A stretch of DNA of 34,226 nucleotides, from the NCBI GenBank assembly GCA_003252385.1, contig QKEH01000118.1, forward strand, positions 1 to 34,226. The letters are read 5' to 3'. Both the position numbers and the translations under genes were made by a program. This DNA comes from Bacteroidota bacterium. GTDB lineage: Bacteria; Bacteroidota; Bacteroidia; Bacteroidales; UBA10428. Shown here piece after piece: positions 6,755 to 14,024 of the stretch (the first letter of the stretch is position 1; each line of letters begins with the position of its first letter). Below the pieces are notes generated by a model that was not told the DNA's origin, searched no databases, and saw only the letters and a program-made list of their open reading frames with translations.

Positions 6755-7090
6755 ATGCCATACAAGGAGAAAAAAATAGAAAAACTGTACTATTCCATAG
6801 GCGAAGTAGCCAACATGTTCGATGTCAACACCTCCCTTATTCGTTTTTGGGAAAAAGAATTCGATGTTATCCAACCCCGGAAAAACAAAAAAGGCAACCG
6901 CTTCTTCACCAAACAGGACATCCACAACATTGAACTGATCTATCACCTGGTAAAAGTTCGCGGACTTACTCTCTCCGGAGCTAAAAAGAAACTCAAAGAA
7001 AACAAAGAGGACACCCAGAATAATTTCGAAGTCATCCAGTCGCTGACCGAAATCAAGAATCTCCTTCTGCAAATCAAGGATAACCTTTAG
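6755..7090 (+). CDS. MerR-family transcriptional regulator
   Basis: A 111-residue DNA-binding protein. The N-terminal winged helix-turn-helix is clear: YYSIGEVANMFDVNTSLIRFW (about 12-32) then EKEFDVIQPRKNKKGNRFF and the second helix pair TKQDIHNIELIYHLVKVRGLTLSGAKKKL. The C-terminus is a short dimerisation coil with no effector domain and no cysteine pattern for metal sensing, so the signal is unknown. This small MerR type, followed by a Nif3-like gene and a zinc-ribbon coiled-coil gene, looks like one operon (gaps of 31 and 1 bases), ending at the terminator at 9023-9056. Confidence 0.88.
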   Translation: MPYKEKKIEKLYYSIGEVANMFDVNTSLIRFWEKEFDVIQPRKNKKGNRFFTKQDIHNIELIYHLVKVRGLTLSGAKKKLKENKEDTQNNFEVIQSLTEIKNLLLQIKDNL

Positions 7091-7121
7091 GCCTCAACTC
7101 CACCTATATAATACACCGAAT

Positions 7122-8219
7122 ATGCAGATCCAGGACGTACTGCGAAAAGTAGAAGAACTGGCACCACTCAGCCTGCAGGAATCGTACGACAATGCCGGAT
7201 TGCTTACCGGCAATCCAAAATGGAACATCACCGGGGTTCTTTGCACGCTCGACGTGGTGGAAGAAACCATCGATGAAGCCCTGCGCCTGAAGGCCAACCT
7301 GATCATGTCTCACCACCCGGTAATCTTTGGTACGCTAAAAACCTTAACCGGCCGGAATGCCACGGAACGCATCCTGATAAAAGCCATTCAGAACAACATA
7401 GCCATTTATGCGGCCCACACCAACCTGGATAACATTCAAAATGGAGTTAACCAGACCATTGCATGGCAATTGGGTCTGATCAACACACGCATACTGGCCC
7501 CTTCGGGAAATAGGCTCAACAAACTGGTTACCTTTGTTCCCGAAAAGGAAGCCGACCGGGTACGTCAGGCCATTCTGACAAACGGTGGCGGACACCTTGG
7601 AAAATACGATCAATGCAGCTACAACCTCCACGGAACCGGTACTTTCCGGGCTGGGGAGGATAGCAATCCTTTTATAGGCCAACGGGGCCAAATCCACCAC
7701 GAGCCTGAGGTACGCATCGAGACCATTGTCCCCGACTATCACCTTTCTACCTGTATTAATGCCATGCTGGCTGCCCATCCGTACGAGGAGGTTGCCTACG
7801 ACGTATACCCGTTAAAGAACACTTTGAACAGCGTAGGTGCCGGAATTATTGGCGATCTTCCCAAGGCAATGCCATCCGATGAATTTCTAAGAAAACTAAA
7901 AGACACCTTTGGTATTCCGGTGATACGCCATGCCGGCCGTTTGGAGGATGCCATTCAAAAAGTGGCACTTTGCGGGGGCTCGGGCAGCTTTCTGCTGCGC
8001 AACGCGCTGAGCCAAAATGCCGATGCCTTCCTTACCGGCGATATCAAGTACCATCAGTTCTTCGAGTCCGAAGACCGGCTGCTCTATTGCGACATCGGAC
8101 ACTATGAAAGTGAGCAATTTACCCCGAAAATATTTTATAGCTTACTTACAAAAAATTTCAGTACATTTGCCGTTCATTTGACAAGCATAGTCACTAATCC
8201 GATAAAATATTACGTGTAA
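7122..8219 (+). CDS. Nif3-like dinuclear metal centre protein
   Basis: A 365-residue member of the NIF3/YbgI (DUF34) family, which forms toroidal hexamers with a two-metal site. Metal ligands are visible in SHHPVIFG (H64, H65), HTNLDN and near the C-terminus in GDIKYHQFFE and CDIGHYESE. The region between about 130 and 235 is the extra PII/CutA-like domain found in the long version (HPYEEVAYDVYPL is typical of it). The precise reaction is not established for the family; YbgI homologues have been linked to GTP cyclohydrolase-like chemistry and metal insertion. The stop codon lies one base before the start of the next gene, implying translational coupling. Confidence 0.9.
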   Translation: MQIQDVLRKVEELAPLSLQESYDNAGLLTGNPKWNITGVLCTLDVVEETIDEALRLKANLIMSHHPVIFGTLKTLTGRNATERILIKAIQNNIAIYAAHTNLDNIQNGVNQTIAWQLGLINTRILAPSGNRLNKLVTFVPEKEADRVRQAILTNGGGHLGKYDQCSYNLHGTGTFRAGEDSNPFIGQRGQIHHEPEVRIETIVPDYHLSTCINAMLAAHPYEEVAYDVYPLKNTLNSVGAGIIGDLPKAMPSDEFLRKLKDTFGIPVIRHAGRLEDAIQKVALCGGSGSFLLRNALSQNADAFLTGDIKYHQFFESEDRLLYCDIGHYESEQFTPKIFYSLLTKNFSTFAVHLTSIVTNPIKYYV

Positions 8220-8220
8220 A

Positions 8221-9000
8221 ATGGCAGAAACTAAAGCAAAATCTTCTGGGTTAACAGACATATCGGTAGAAGAAAAACTCCGCACCCTTTATAAGTTACA
8301 GAAGGTTTCATCCGAAGTGGATAAAATCCGCACCCTGCGCGGCGAACTTCCTTTGGAGGTACAGGATCTTGAAGATGAAATCGTTGGTTTGGAAACGCGT
8401 ATCAACAAGTTTAAAGAAGAGGTTAGCAGTCTGGAACGGAACATTGCTACCAAAAAAAACGAGATTGTTGAAGCGGAAGGTTTAATTGCCAAGTACAAAG
8501 ACCAGCAAAACAACGTACGCAACAATCGGGAATACGATTCTCTTTCAAAAGAAATTGAATACCAGACGCTGGAAATTGAACTCTGCGATAAACGCATTCG
8601 GGAATTTACCCAGCAAATTAAAGACAAAAAAGAAGTCATCTCGGAATCACAAGCCATATTCGACGATCGCAGCAAAGATCTTGATGATAAGAAAGCTGAG
8701 CTGAACGAGATTGTTAACGACACCCAAAAAGAAGAAAACGAGTTGCTTTCCAACGCAACCAAATACGAAGAAGTAATTGAAGAACGTCTGCTTTCTGCTT
8801 TCCATAAAATCCGCAAGAATGCACGTAACGGCTTGGCCGTAGTAATGGTTGAGCGCGATGCCTGTGGCGGATGCTTCAACAAAATCCCTCCCCAGAGACA
8901 GTTGGATATCAAATCGCGTAAAAAAATTATTGTTTGCGAATATTGCGGCCGTATCCTGGTCGATGACGACATTTTGGAACTTCGTCCCGCCGAAGAATAA
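8221..9000 (+). CDS. Coiled-coil protein with C4-type zinc ribbon
   Basis: A 259-residue cytoplasmic protein. Residues about 15-190 form a long charged coiled coil (for example LEDEIVGLETRINKFKEEV). The C-terminus is a zinc ribbon with C215-x2-C218 (ACGGCFNK) and C239-x2-C242 (CEYCGRIL), the zf-RING_7 type. Members of this family are proposed to bind nucleic acids or act in the cell envelope, but no function is firmly known. It is very often next to a Nif3-like gene, as here, one base downstream, suggesting a shared job. A strong terminator follows 22 bases after the stop codon. Confidence 0.88.
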   Translation: MAETKAKSSGLTDISVEEKLRTLYKLQKVSSEVDKIRTLRGELPLEVQDLEDEIVGLETRINKFKEEVSSLERNIATKKNEIVEAEGLIAKYKDQQNNVRNNREYDSLSKEIEYQTLEIELCDKRIREFTQQIKDKKEVISESQAIFDDRSKDLDDKKAELNEIVNDTQKEENELLSNATKYEEVIEERLLSAFHKIRKNARNGLAVVMVERDACGGCFNKIPPQRQLDIKSRKKIIVCEYCGRILVDDDILELRPAEE

Positions 9001-9022
9001 TAGCAAGTTAAGATCTATCATA

Positions 9023-9056
9023 AAAGCCATCCTTTCCCGGGATGGCTTTCTTTTTT
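9023..9056 (+). terminator. Strong intrinsic terminator between zinc-ribbon and CapA-like genes
   Basis: AAAGCCATCC (9023-9032) / GGATGGCTTT (9040-9049), a perfect 10-bp stem with a 7-base loop, then C and TTTTTT (9051-9056). It ends the rightward merR-nif3-zinc ribbon operon and can also serve the leftward gene that stops at 9069, where the tail reads TTTTAT. Confidence 0.85.
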
Positions 9057-9068
9057 CATGAAAAGCTC

Positions 9069-10280
9069 TCAAGGTTTTTCCTGAGCACTAGCCGTGCCGG
9101 CGTGCGGCCTGTAGAAGGAACTCTCGGGGATCGCATCAAGATGCTCCCGGGTATCCCTGATAAAACGTTCCAAACGAACGCGGTTGTCGGGTGTCATCTT
9201 AAAGCTATCCGGAGTAGTCTCGTACTTCGCCACTGGCAAAATCTGAAATACCGACCGGCCCGGTATGCGGTAATCATCGCGCCATACCCAGTGCGGCAGA
9301 TACTGCAAACTATCCAGAACCGTTTGTTCCCCTTCCTTGCTCAGGTGCAATTCGGCAATAATACCCCCGTCGGTATAGGGATCGCGTTGGTTCGACACAA
9401 AGTTGCCCAGCGAATACACCACCGGATAGTGGGTTAAGGAATCTCCAGGCAGCTGCAGGAAACGAACCGGCTGCACCACATGTGGATGCGAACCTATAAT
9501 AGCATCAGCGCCTTGTTCAATTAAAAAAAGTGCAAGCTGTTCCTGTTCCGAATTCTCCAGTCGCTCGTATTCTTTACCCCAATGGATACATACAATAATA
9601 TAATCGGACTGGGCTGCCTGTGCCTGTTGCAGTTCTTCTTCCATCCGATTGCGCTCAATCCGGTTCACCACCAGCGGATCCCTCACCGTCAAGCCGTTGG
9701 TGCCATAGGTGTAATTCAGTAAAGCTACCCGAATGCCGTTCTTCTCTATAATCAGCGGATGCCGGGTTGCCCGCTCCGCCGAATCGCGATAGGTGCCGGC
9801 ATGTAAAATTGCCATACTGTCCAGCCGATCTAAAGTGCGCAGCATTCCCTGAGCTCCCCGGTCGAGTGCATGGTTATTGGCCGTAACCAGCACATCAAAG
9901 CCCGCATCCCGGGTGGCCAGCGCCAGTTCGTTGGGGCTCGAAAACTGAGGGTACCCCTTGAACGGTGGCCCTGCCAGGGTAACCTCCAGATTTGCCACGG
10001 CAATATCGGCCGCCTGTACGTAATCGGAAATCAGGCTGAAAGTAGGTCGATACTGATACTCCCGCAAAGAGGAGTCGTAGGCATTACGAATCTGACTGTC
10101 GTGTCCCATAATATCGCCGGCAAACAACAGGGTTAAATGCGGCCTATCCGCCTCAACCGAAGCGGAATCCATCGTCTGAGCCCGAAGGGACAGAACGGGA
10201 CCGGAACCCAGCCAGACGATCCATCCGACACAAAACCACACCCGGCCTTGGGTATGCCAAAATTGATTATCTTTATCCAT
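9069..10280 (-). CDS. CapA-family (poly-gamma-glutamate capsule-type) metallophosphoesterase-like protein
   Basis: 403 residues with an N-terminal hydrophobic segment (about 12-35) that should act as a signal peptide or anchor. The CapA/PGA_cap core follows: LLFAGDIMGHD near 50, ADIAVANLEVTL, VTANNHALDRG, IVCIHWGKEYE and GADAIIGSHPHVVQPV, then VYSLGNFVSNQ. These are the metal-ligand positions of the calcineurin-like fold. In Bacillus CapA helps make or export poly-gamma-glutamate, but many Bacteroidota homologues occur without capB/capC, as here, so a capsule role is unproven. The -7 box TATATTTG ends only 4 bases before the ATG. Confidence 0.88.
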   Translation of the reverse strand: MDKDNQFWHTQGRVWFCVGWIVWLGSGPVLSLRAQTMDSASVEADRPHLTLLFAGDIMGHDSQIRNAYDSSLREYQYRPTFSLISDYVQAADIAVANLEVTLAGPPFKGYPQFSSPNELALATRDAGFDVLVTANNHALDRGAQGMLRTLDRLDSMAILHAGTYRDSAERATRHPLIIEKNGIRVALLNYTYGTNGLTVRDPLVVNRIERNRMEEELQQAQAAQSDYIIVCIHWGKEYERLENSEQEQLALFLIEQGADAIIGSHPHVVQPVRFLQLPGDSLTHYPVVYSLGNFVSNQRDPYTDGGIIAELHLSKEGEQTVLDSLQYLPHWVWRDDYRIPGRSVFQILPVAKYETTPDSFKMTPDNRVRLERFIRDTREHLDAIPESSFYRPHAGTASAQEKP

Positions 10281-10284
10281 AACA

Positions 10285-10292
10285 CAAATATA
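10285..10292 (-). promoter_or_regulatory. -7 box of the CapA-like gene, possibly leaderless transcript
   Basis: Minus-strand TATATTTG, followed by GTGT and then the ATG at 10280. With the usual start 5-8 bases after the box, transcription would begin at or next to the start codon. No clear -33 TTG is visible at the normal spacing. Confidence 0.5.
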
Positions 10293-10364
10293 ATGTAGCC
10301 CCAGTAATAAGGGTGAATTTTTTTTGGCACCATTTTAGCTTCACCCAGGTAAACTTTACGAACC

Positions 10365-10778
10365 ATGAAAGCACAGAAATTCTTACTCGGAATTGCACTA
10401 CTAACCAGCATGCTTGCCTGCGAAGACCCCACCGACCCGGAAACCAAAGCCGAACGCCTGGCCGGTCGCTGGATGGTGGAAGAAGAAGATCATTTAAAAT
10501 CCGTAAACGATTCGTACCATGTTGAAATTGAAATCCACCCCATTTATGAAGACCGGATATTGATCGATAATTTCTATGCCCTCAGCTCCGATAACAGCAT
10601 CTACGCCGATATTAACAACATGACTCTGGAAGTACCGGAACAGGAGATCGATGGATTCTCGATCCATGGTTCTGCAACCATTGCCTCTGATTACAAGCAT
10701 CTCACCTGGGTCTATTTTGTCGATGACGGAAGCGGAACTGAACTTGAAGTCCATGCGGAATTCACCAAAATTGAATGA
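10365..10778 (+). CDS. Small lipoprotein of unknown function
   Basis: A 137-residue predicted lipoprotein: signal peptide MKAQKFLLGIALLTSMLAC with a lipobox (SMLAC, C19 lipidated), then an acidic mature protein of about 118 residues (CEDPTDPETKAERLAGRWMV...). The size and the LAGRWMVEEEDH start resemble lipocalin-like lipoproteins common in Bacteroidota, which begin with an AG.W motif, but I do not recognise a specific family. It sits alone between the divergent CapA-like gene and the universal stress protein. The residues after the lipidated Cys are acidic (E, D), a feature of surface-exposed lipoproteins in some Bacteroidota, though this is suggestive only. Confidence 0.72.
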   Translation: MKAQKFLLGIALLTSMLACEDPTDPETKAERLAGRWMVEEEDHLKSVNDSYHVEIEIHPIYEDRILIDNFYALSSDNSIYADINNMTLEVPEQEIDGFSIHGSATIASDYKHLTWVYFVDDGSGTELEVHAEFTKIE

Positions 10779-10841
10779 TGGCCATGCTGAAGATCTCCTG
10801 AAAATATTGTACATTTCCTACGACAATTAGCCACATACCCA

Positions 10842-11735
10842 GTGGAAGAACGTATTGACATACATAAAATACTGGTGCCGGTCGACTACTCCGAGTCCAG
10901 TGTACAAGCTTGTCGTTATGCACTGAAAATTGCATCCAAAGCCAAAGCTGAACTTTTCCTCTTTCACGCCTTCTACTCCCCGGCATTTGATCTGATTGAA
11001 CTTTCAGGCAATAAATCCACACAAAAAAAACTCCGCGAAGAAGTTACCCAAAAACTGATGGTGAACGAGAAAGTTACCATGCAGGCATTCCGGGAACGAA
11101 TCGTGCATTTTCCGGAAGCAAAAAAAATTTCGCCGGATCAATTGCTTACCGATATCCATGCGGGAGAGGCAAAGAAAGAAATACCGGCACTTTGTGCCAC
11201 ATATCGCCCCGATTTAGTGGTAATGGGCTCTCACGGAAGAAGTGATGACTCTAAATCCATCTTGGGCAGTATTACGGAATACGCCATTAAGCGACTGCCT
11301 TACCCGATTCTTTCCGTACCTGTGCATTATTCTTTTGTCGGCCACGAGAAAGTTAACAACATTCTCTTTCTAACCGACTACGACGAGTCGGACTTCGTCA
11401 GTATTAAGAAATTGATGGGATTTGCCCACCTGATGAATATGTCCATTTATTGTTTGCATATAGGCTCCCAAGTCGAAAAATGGGACGAACTTAAAATGAA
11501 TGGTCTGAAGCAATATTTTAAAACCACGTATCACACGGTAAAAGTAGAATGTGATATTTTAAATAAAACGGACTCGAAGATCAATTCCATCAACCAATAT
11601 GTGTTGGAAAAAAACATCAACATCATATCCATTACCACACGTAAGCGCAATATCATAGAGAAGTACCTGAAACCCAGCCTGACCAAAAAACTGTTTTACC
11701 AGACCAATATTCCCCTGTTGGTGTTTCATTCCTGA
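10842..11735 (+). CDS. Tandem universal stress protein (UspA family)
   Basis: A 297-residue protein with two Usp domains. Domain 1 (about 8-160) starts HKILVPVDYSESS and ends with the ATP-binding motif G129-x2-G-x9-GS (GSHGRSDDSKSILGS, 129-143) followed by LPYPILSVPV. Domain 2 (about 165-297) starts VNNILFLTDYDESDF and ends NIPLLVFHS but lacks the glycine motif, so it should not bind ATP in the same way. Such tandem Usp proteins are typical of Bacteroidota and respond to stress or energy limitation. The start is GTG at 10842, because no ATG precedes the first strand in frame. A weak terminator may lie at 11806-11830. Confidence 0.88.
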   Translation: MEERIDIHKILVPVDYSESSVQACRYALKIASKAKAELFLFHAFYSPAFDLIELSGNKSTQKKLREEVTQKLMVNEKVTMQAFRERIVHFPEAKKISPDQLLTDIHAGEAKKEIPALCATYRPDLVVMGSHGRSDDSKSILGSITEYAIKRLPYPILSVPVHYSFVGHEKVNNILFLTDYDESDFVSIKKLMGFAHLMNMSIYCLHIGSQVEKWDELKMNGLKQYFKTTYHTVKVECDILNKTDSKINSINQYVLEKNINIISITTRKRNIIEKYLKPSLTKKLFYQTNIPLLVFHS

Positions 11736-11805
11736 CAGATTGAATGATTTCTCCGTAAGCATGAAGTTTATCCGCCAGAGACTTTAAAAACCGGCATTCC
11801 AATTC

Positions 11806-11830
11806 GTGCCACATGGCACAGGAACTTTTT
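11806..11830 (+). terminator. Possible weak terminator after the stress protein gene
   Basis: GTGCC (11806-11810) - ACAT - GGCAC (11815-11819), then AGGAAC and TTTTT (11826-11830). The stem is short and the U tract starts six bases after it, so efficiency is doubtful. Confidence 0.3.
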
Positions 11831-12191
11831 ACAACTTATTCATCTGAATCAGATATAGCGCACAGGCATGTAGCACTTTAATACCCGCTTGTTGGGCCAA
11901 TTCAGCCAGTTCGTCGTTTACGGTACCCGGATTAAAAACGAGTTGTCGGGGTTTCAGGTCGACAATGGATTGATAGTACCCGGGCTGGTGCGTTGGATTG
12001 ATGTAGAGCAATACCGTATCGACCTCTTCACCGGGAGGTATGTGGGGTAAAACCGGAATCCCGAAAACCGGTTCGTCGGTTCTGCGCCCCACGGCAATAA
12101 CCTCACGGTTTTTGTGGATTAAACGCCCTATGGCCTGGTACGACTTTCGCCACGAATCCGGGCTGGCTCCAATGATTAGAATTTTTCCCAT
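11829..12191 (-). CDS. CoA-binding protein (Rossmann, YccU type)
   Basis: A 120-residue single-domain Rossmann-fold protein of the CoA_binding_2 family: KILIIGASPDSWRKSY (nucleotide-binding loop at 4-15), EVIAVGRRTDEPVFGIPVLPHI, TVLLYINPTHQPGYYQSI, LVFNPGTVNDELAELAQQAGIKVLHACALYLI. The family resembles the CoA-binding part of succinyl-CoA synthetase alpha; YccU-like proteins have no firmly known function. It is downstream of ispF on the same strand, 96 bases away, without an obvious terminator in between, so it may be the last gene of the porU-porV-ispF transcript. Confidence 0.85.
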   Translation of the reverse strand: MGKILIIGASPDSWRKSYQAIGRLIHKNREVIAVGRRTDEPVFGIPVLPHIPPGEEVDTVLLYINPTHQPGYYQSIVDLKPRQLVFNPGTVNDELAELAQQAGIKVLHACALYLIQMNKL

Positions 12192-12287
12192 CCCATCAGA
12201 TTAAACTTCACCGTATAACACAACAGGAGTTTCCTTGTTCACCCCGAACAGCTACCCGCTCGCCCTTAGTGGGCAATAACAGTTGGT

Positions 12288-12773
12288 TTAGCGTTGAAGC
12301 AGAACTACGGCCTGAGCAGCTACGCCTTCCTCACGACCTACAAAACCCAGCTTTTCGGTAGTGGTTGCTTTTATGTTAATACATTCGGGATCCACCCCCA
12401 TACAATGCGCTAAAGCCTGCTGCATTTGTTCAATATGAGCACGTAGTTTAGGACGTTCCAAAGATACCGTAGCATCCATGTTTACCACGTTGTATCCCTT
12501 TTTATCCAGTATCAGGCGAACTACATGTTTTAACAACTGCTTGCTGTCAATTCCTTTGTACCGGGGATCGGTATCCGGAAAATGCAGCCCGATATCGCCC
12601 ATTCCCGCAGCCCCTAAAAGGGCATCGCAAATGGCGTGAATCAGCACATCGCCATCCGAATGCGCTACCGGTCCTTTTTCATAAGGTACAACTATACCCC
12701 CCAAAGCAAAAGGTATACCCTCGGCGAGTTGATGAACATCGTACCCAAATCCAATGCGAAAACTGGGACCCAT
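12288..12773 (-). CDS. ispF: 2-C-methyl-D-erythritol 2,4-cyclodiphosphate synthase
   Basis: Fifth enzyme of the methylerythritol phosphate route to isoprenoids; it cyclises CDP-ME 2-phosphate to MEcPP with release of CMP, as a homotrimer. The 161-residue length is normal. Zinc ligands are visible as D12 and H14 (GYDVHQL) and H46 (LIHAICD), with HSDGDV (38-43), GDIGLHFPDTDP and the C-terminal ATTTEKLGFVGR(E)EG signature. It starts two bases after the porV stop codon, so it is translated with porV and porU. The pairing of ispF with T9SS genes is a conserved neighbourhood in parts of Bacteroidota rather than a metabolic link, as far as I know. Confidence 0.97.
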   Translation of the reverse strand: MGPSFRIGFGYDVHQLAEGIPFALGGIVVPYEKGPVAHSDGDVLIHAICDALLGAAGMGDIGLHFPDTDPRYKGIDSKQLLKHVVRLILDKKGYNVVNMDATVSLERPKLRAHIEQMQQALAHCMGVDPECINIKATTTEKLGFVGREEGVAAQAVVLLQR

Positions 12774-12775
12774 GC

Positions 12776-13966
12776 TTAGTCAAATAAAAAGCCCAGGGTA
12801 AAACGCATGGTATTGTTCAGCGGGCTCTGGCGACCCAGAGAACTCAGATAGGAAAAGTCGAGAGTAAACACATTGAGCTTCAACCCAACCCCCATGGTTA
12901 AAAATTTTCGATTGCCTTTGCTTTGGTGTTCGTAAAAGTAACCGGCGCGTAAAGCAAACTGCTCCAAATACCAGTACTCAAGCCCGGCGCTAATCATAAT
13001 CTCGCGCATTTCTTCTTTAAACACATTCCGGCTGCCATCGCTTTCCAACACCCCGGGGGCATCGTAAAACGACTGGAATAAACCAGGCAACATAGCAACT
13101 TCGTCCGTACGCCCGGCCACTATACTGTCTCCAATTCTCTCAGGAGGGGTTGGCACTAATAGCTTGTTTAGATCGGTAGTAAACGAAATGGAATTGTATT
13201 GATCCAGCTCCATGGTTAACCGCCCGCCCAAACGCATATTGGTCGGAATAAATTCCTTGGAATCCCCTTCGGAGTAACCCATTTTAGAACCAATATTGGA
13301 GATATTCAACCCATAGGCCATTTCGGAATTGTAACCACCAATCCGAATGGGGCGCTCGTAATAGGTCGACAGGTCGGCTGCATAAGATACCCCGGGGTTG
13401 TAATCCAAATTATTGATCGCGCCGGCACCTCCGGCAATGTTGGAATAGATAAAGCGCAATACCAATCCTCCGCCCAGATATTCGGAAAGTTTCAGTCCAT
13501 AACCCGCATCTATGGCAAACTCATTAGGATGACGGGTTCCGGCAGATTCGCCGGTATTATCGGTAAGGTTGATCGACCCCAGGTTAAAATAGCGTAAACC
13601 GGCACTTACCGCCTGACGGTCATCCAGCTTATAAAATCCCGACAGGTAGAGCAGGTTAATATCATCTACCTGCAAGGCTTGTAACCAGGGAGTGTACGAG
13701 GTTCCAAAACCCATACGTTCCTTCATGAACAAATACTTGGATGCATTCCAGTATTGTGAATAAAGGTCGGGGCTGGTTGCTACCCCCGCATCACCCATGG
13801 CTGACCCCCTCGAATCGGGAGCAATGGTCATAAAAGGAACCGTGGTCAAAATAGCATTCAATTCCTGACCAATCGCATTCTCATCATCGCCAGGAGCCGA
13901 AAGAGCCGGTAATGCAATTAGTGCAAAGCACGCCAAAATAAATATCGGGGTTGCAATTCTTTTCAT
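12776..13966 (-). CDS. porV: Type IX secretion system outer membrane channel protein PorV
   Basis: PorV (LptO) is a FadL-like 14-stranded outer-membrane barrel that binds T9SS cargo C-terminal domains and hands them to the PorU sortase in the attachment complex. The 396-residue protein has a signal peptide (to about residue 24, ALSA) and the PorV signature TTVPFMTIAPDSRGSAMGDAG (about 41-61) followed by SQYWNASKYLF, with LNKLLVPTPP in the second half. It lies 58 bases after porU and 2 bases before ispF on the same strand. The length and order match known porV-porU pairs; I regard the assignment as secure. Confidence 0.95.
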   Translation of the reverse strand: MKRIATPIFILACFALIALPALSAPGDDENAIGQELNAILTTVPFMTIAPDSRGSAMGDAGVATSPDLYSQYWNASKYLFMKERMGFGTSYTPWLQALQVDDINLLYLSGFYKLDDRQAVSAGLRYFNLGSINLTDNTGESAGTRHPNEFAIDAGYGLKLSEYLGGGLVLRFIYSNIAGGAGAINNLDYNPGVSYAADLSTYYERPIRIGGYNSEMAYGLNISNIGSKMGYSEGDSKEFIPTNMRLGGRLTMELDQYNSISFTTDLNKLLVPTPPERIGDSIVAGRTDEVAMLPGLFQSFYDAPGVLESDGSRNVFKEEMREIMISAGLEYWYLEQFALRAGYFYEHQSKGNRKFLTMGVGLKLNVFTLDFSYLSSLGRQSPLNNTMRFTLGFLFD

Positions 13967-14024
13967 GGTTTTATACTGTAATTAGTGGTTCGCAAATATA
14001 AAAATTAATATTAGAACGGTGCTT

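Noticed and set aside
8289-8972. Long 227-codon antisense frame over the zinc-ribbon gene
   Set aside because: It is an artefact of the coiled-coil gene's biased codons: very rich in Ser and Arg, no motif, no promoter.
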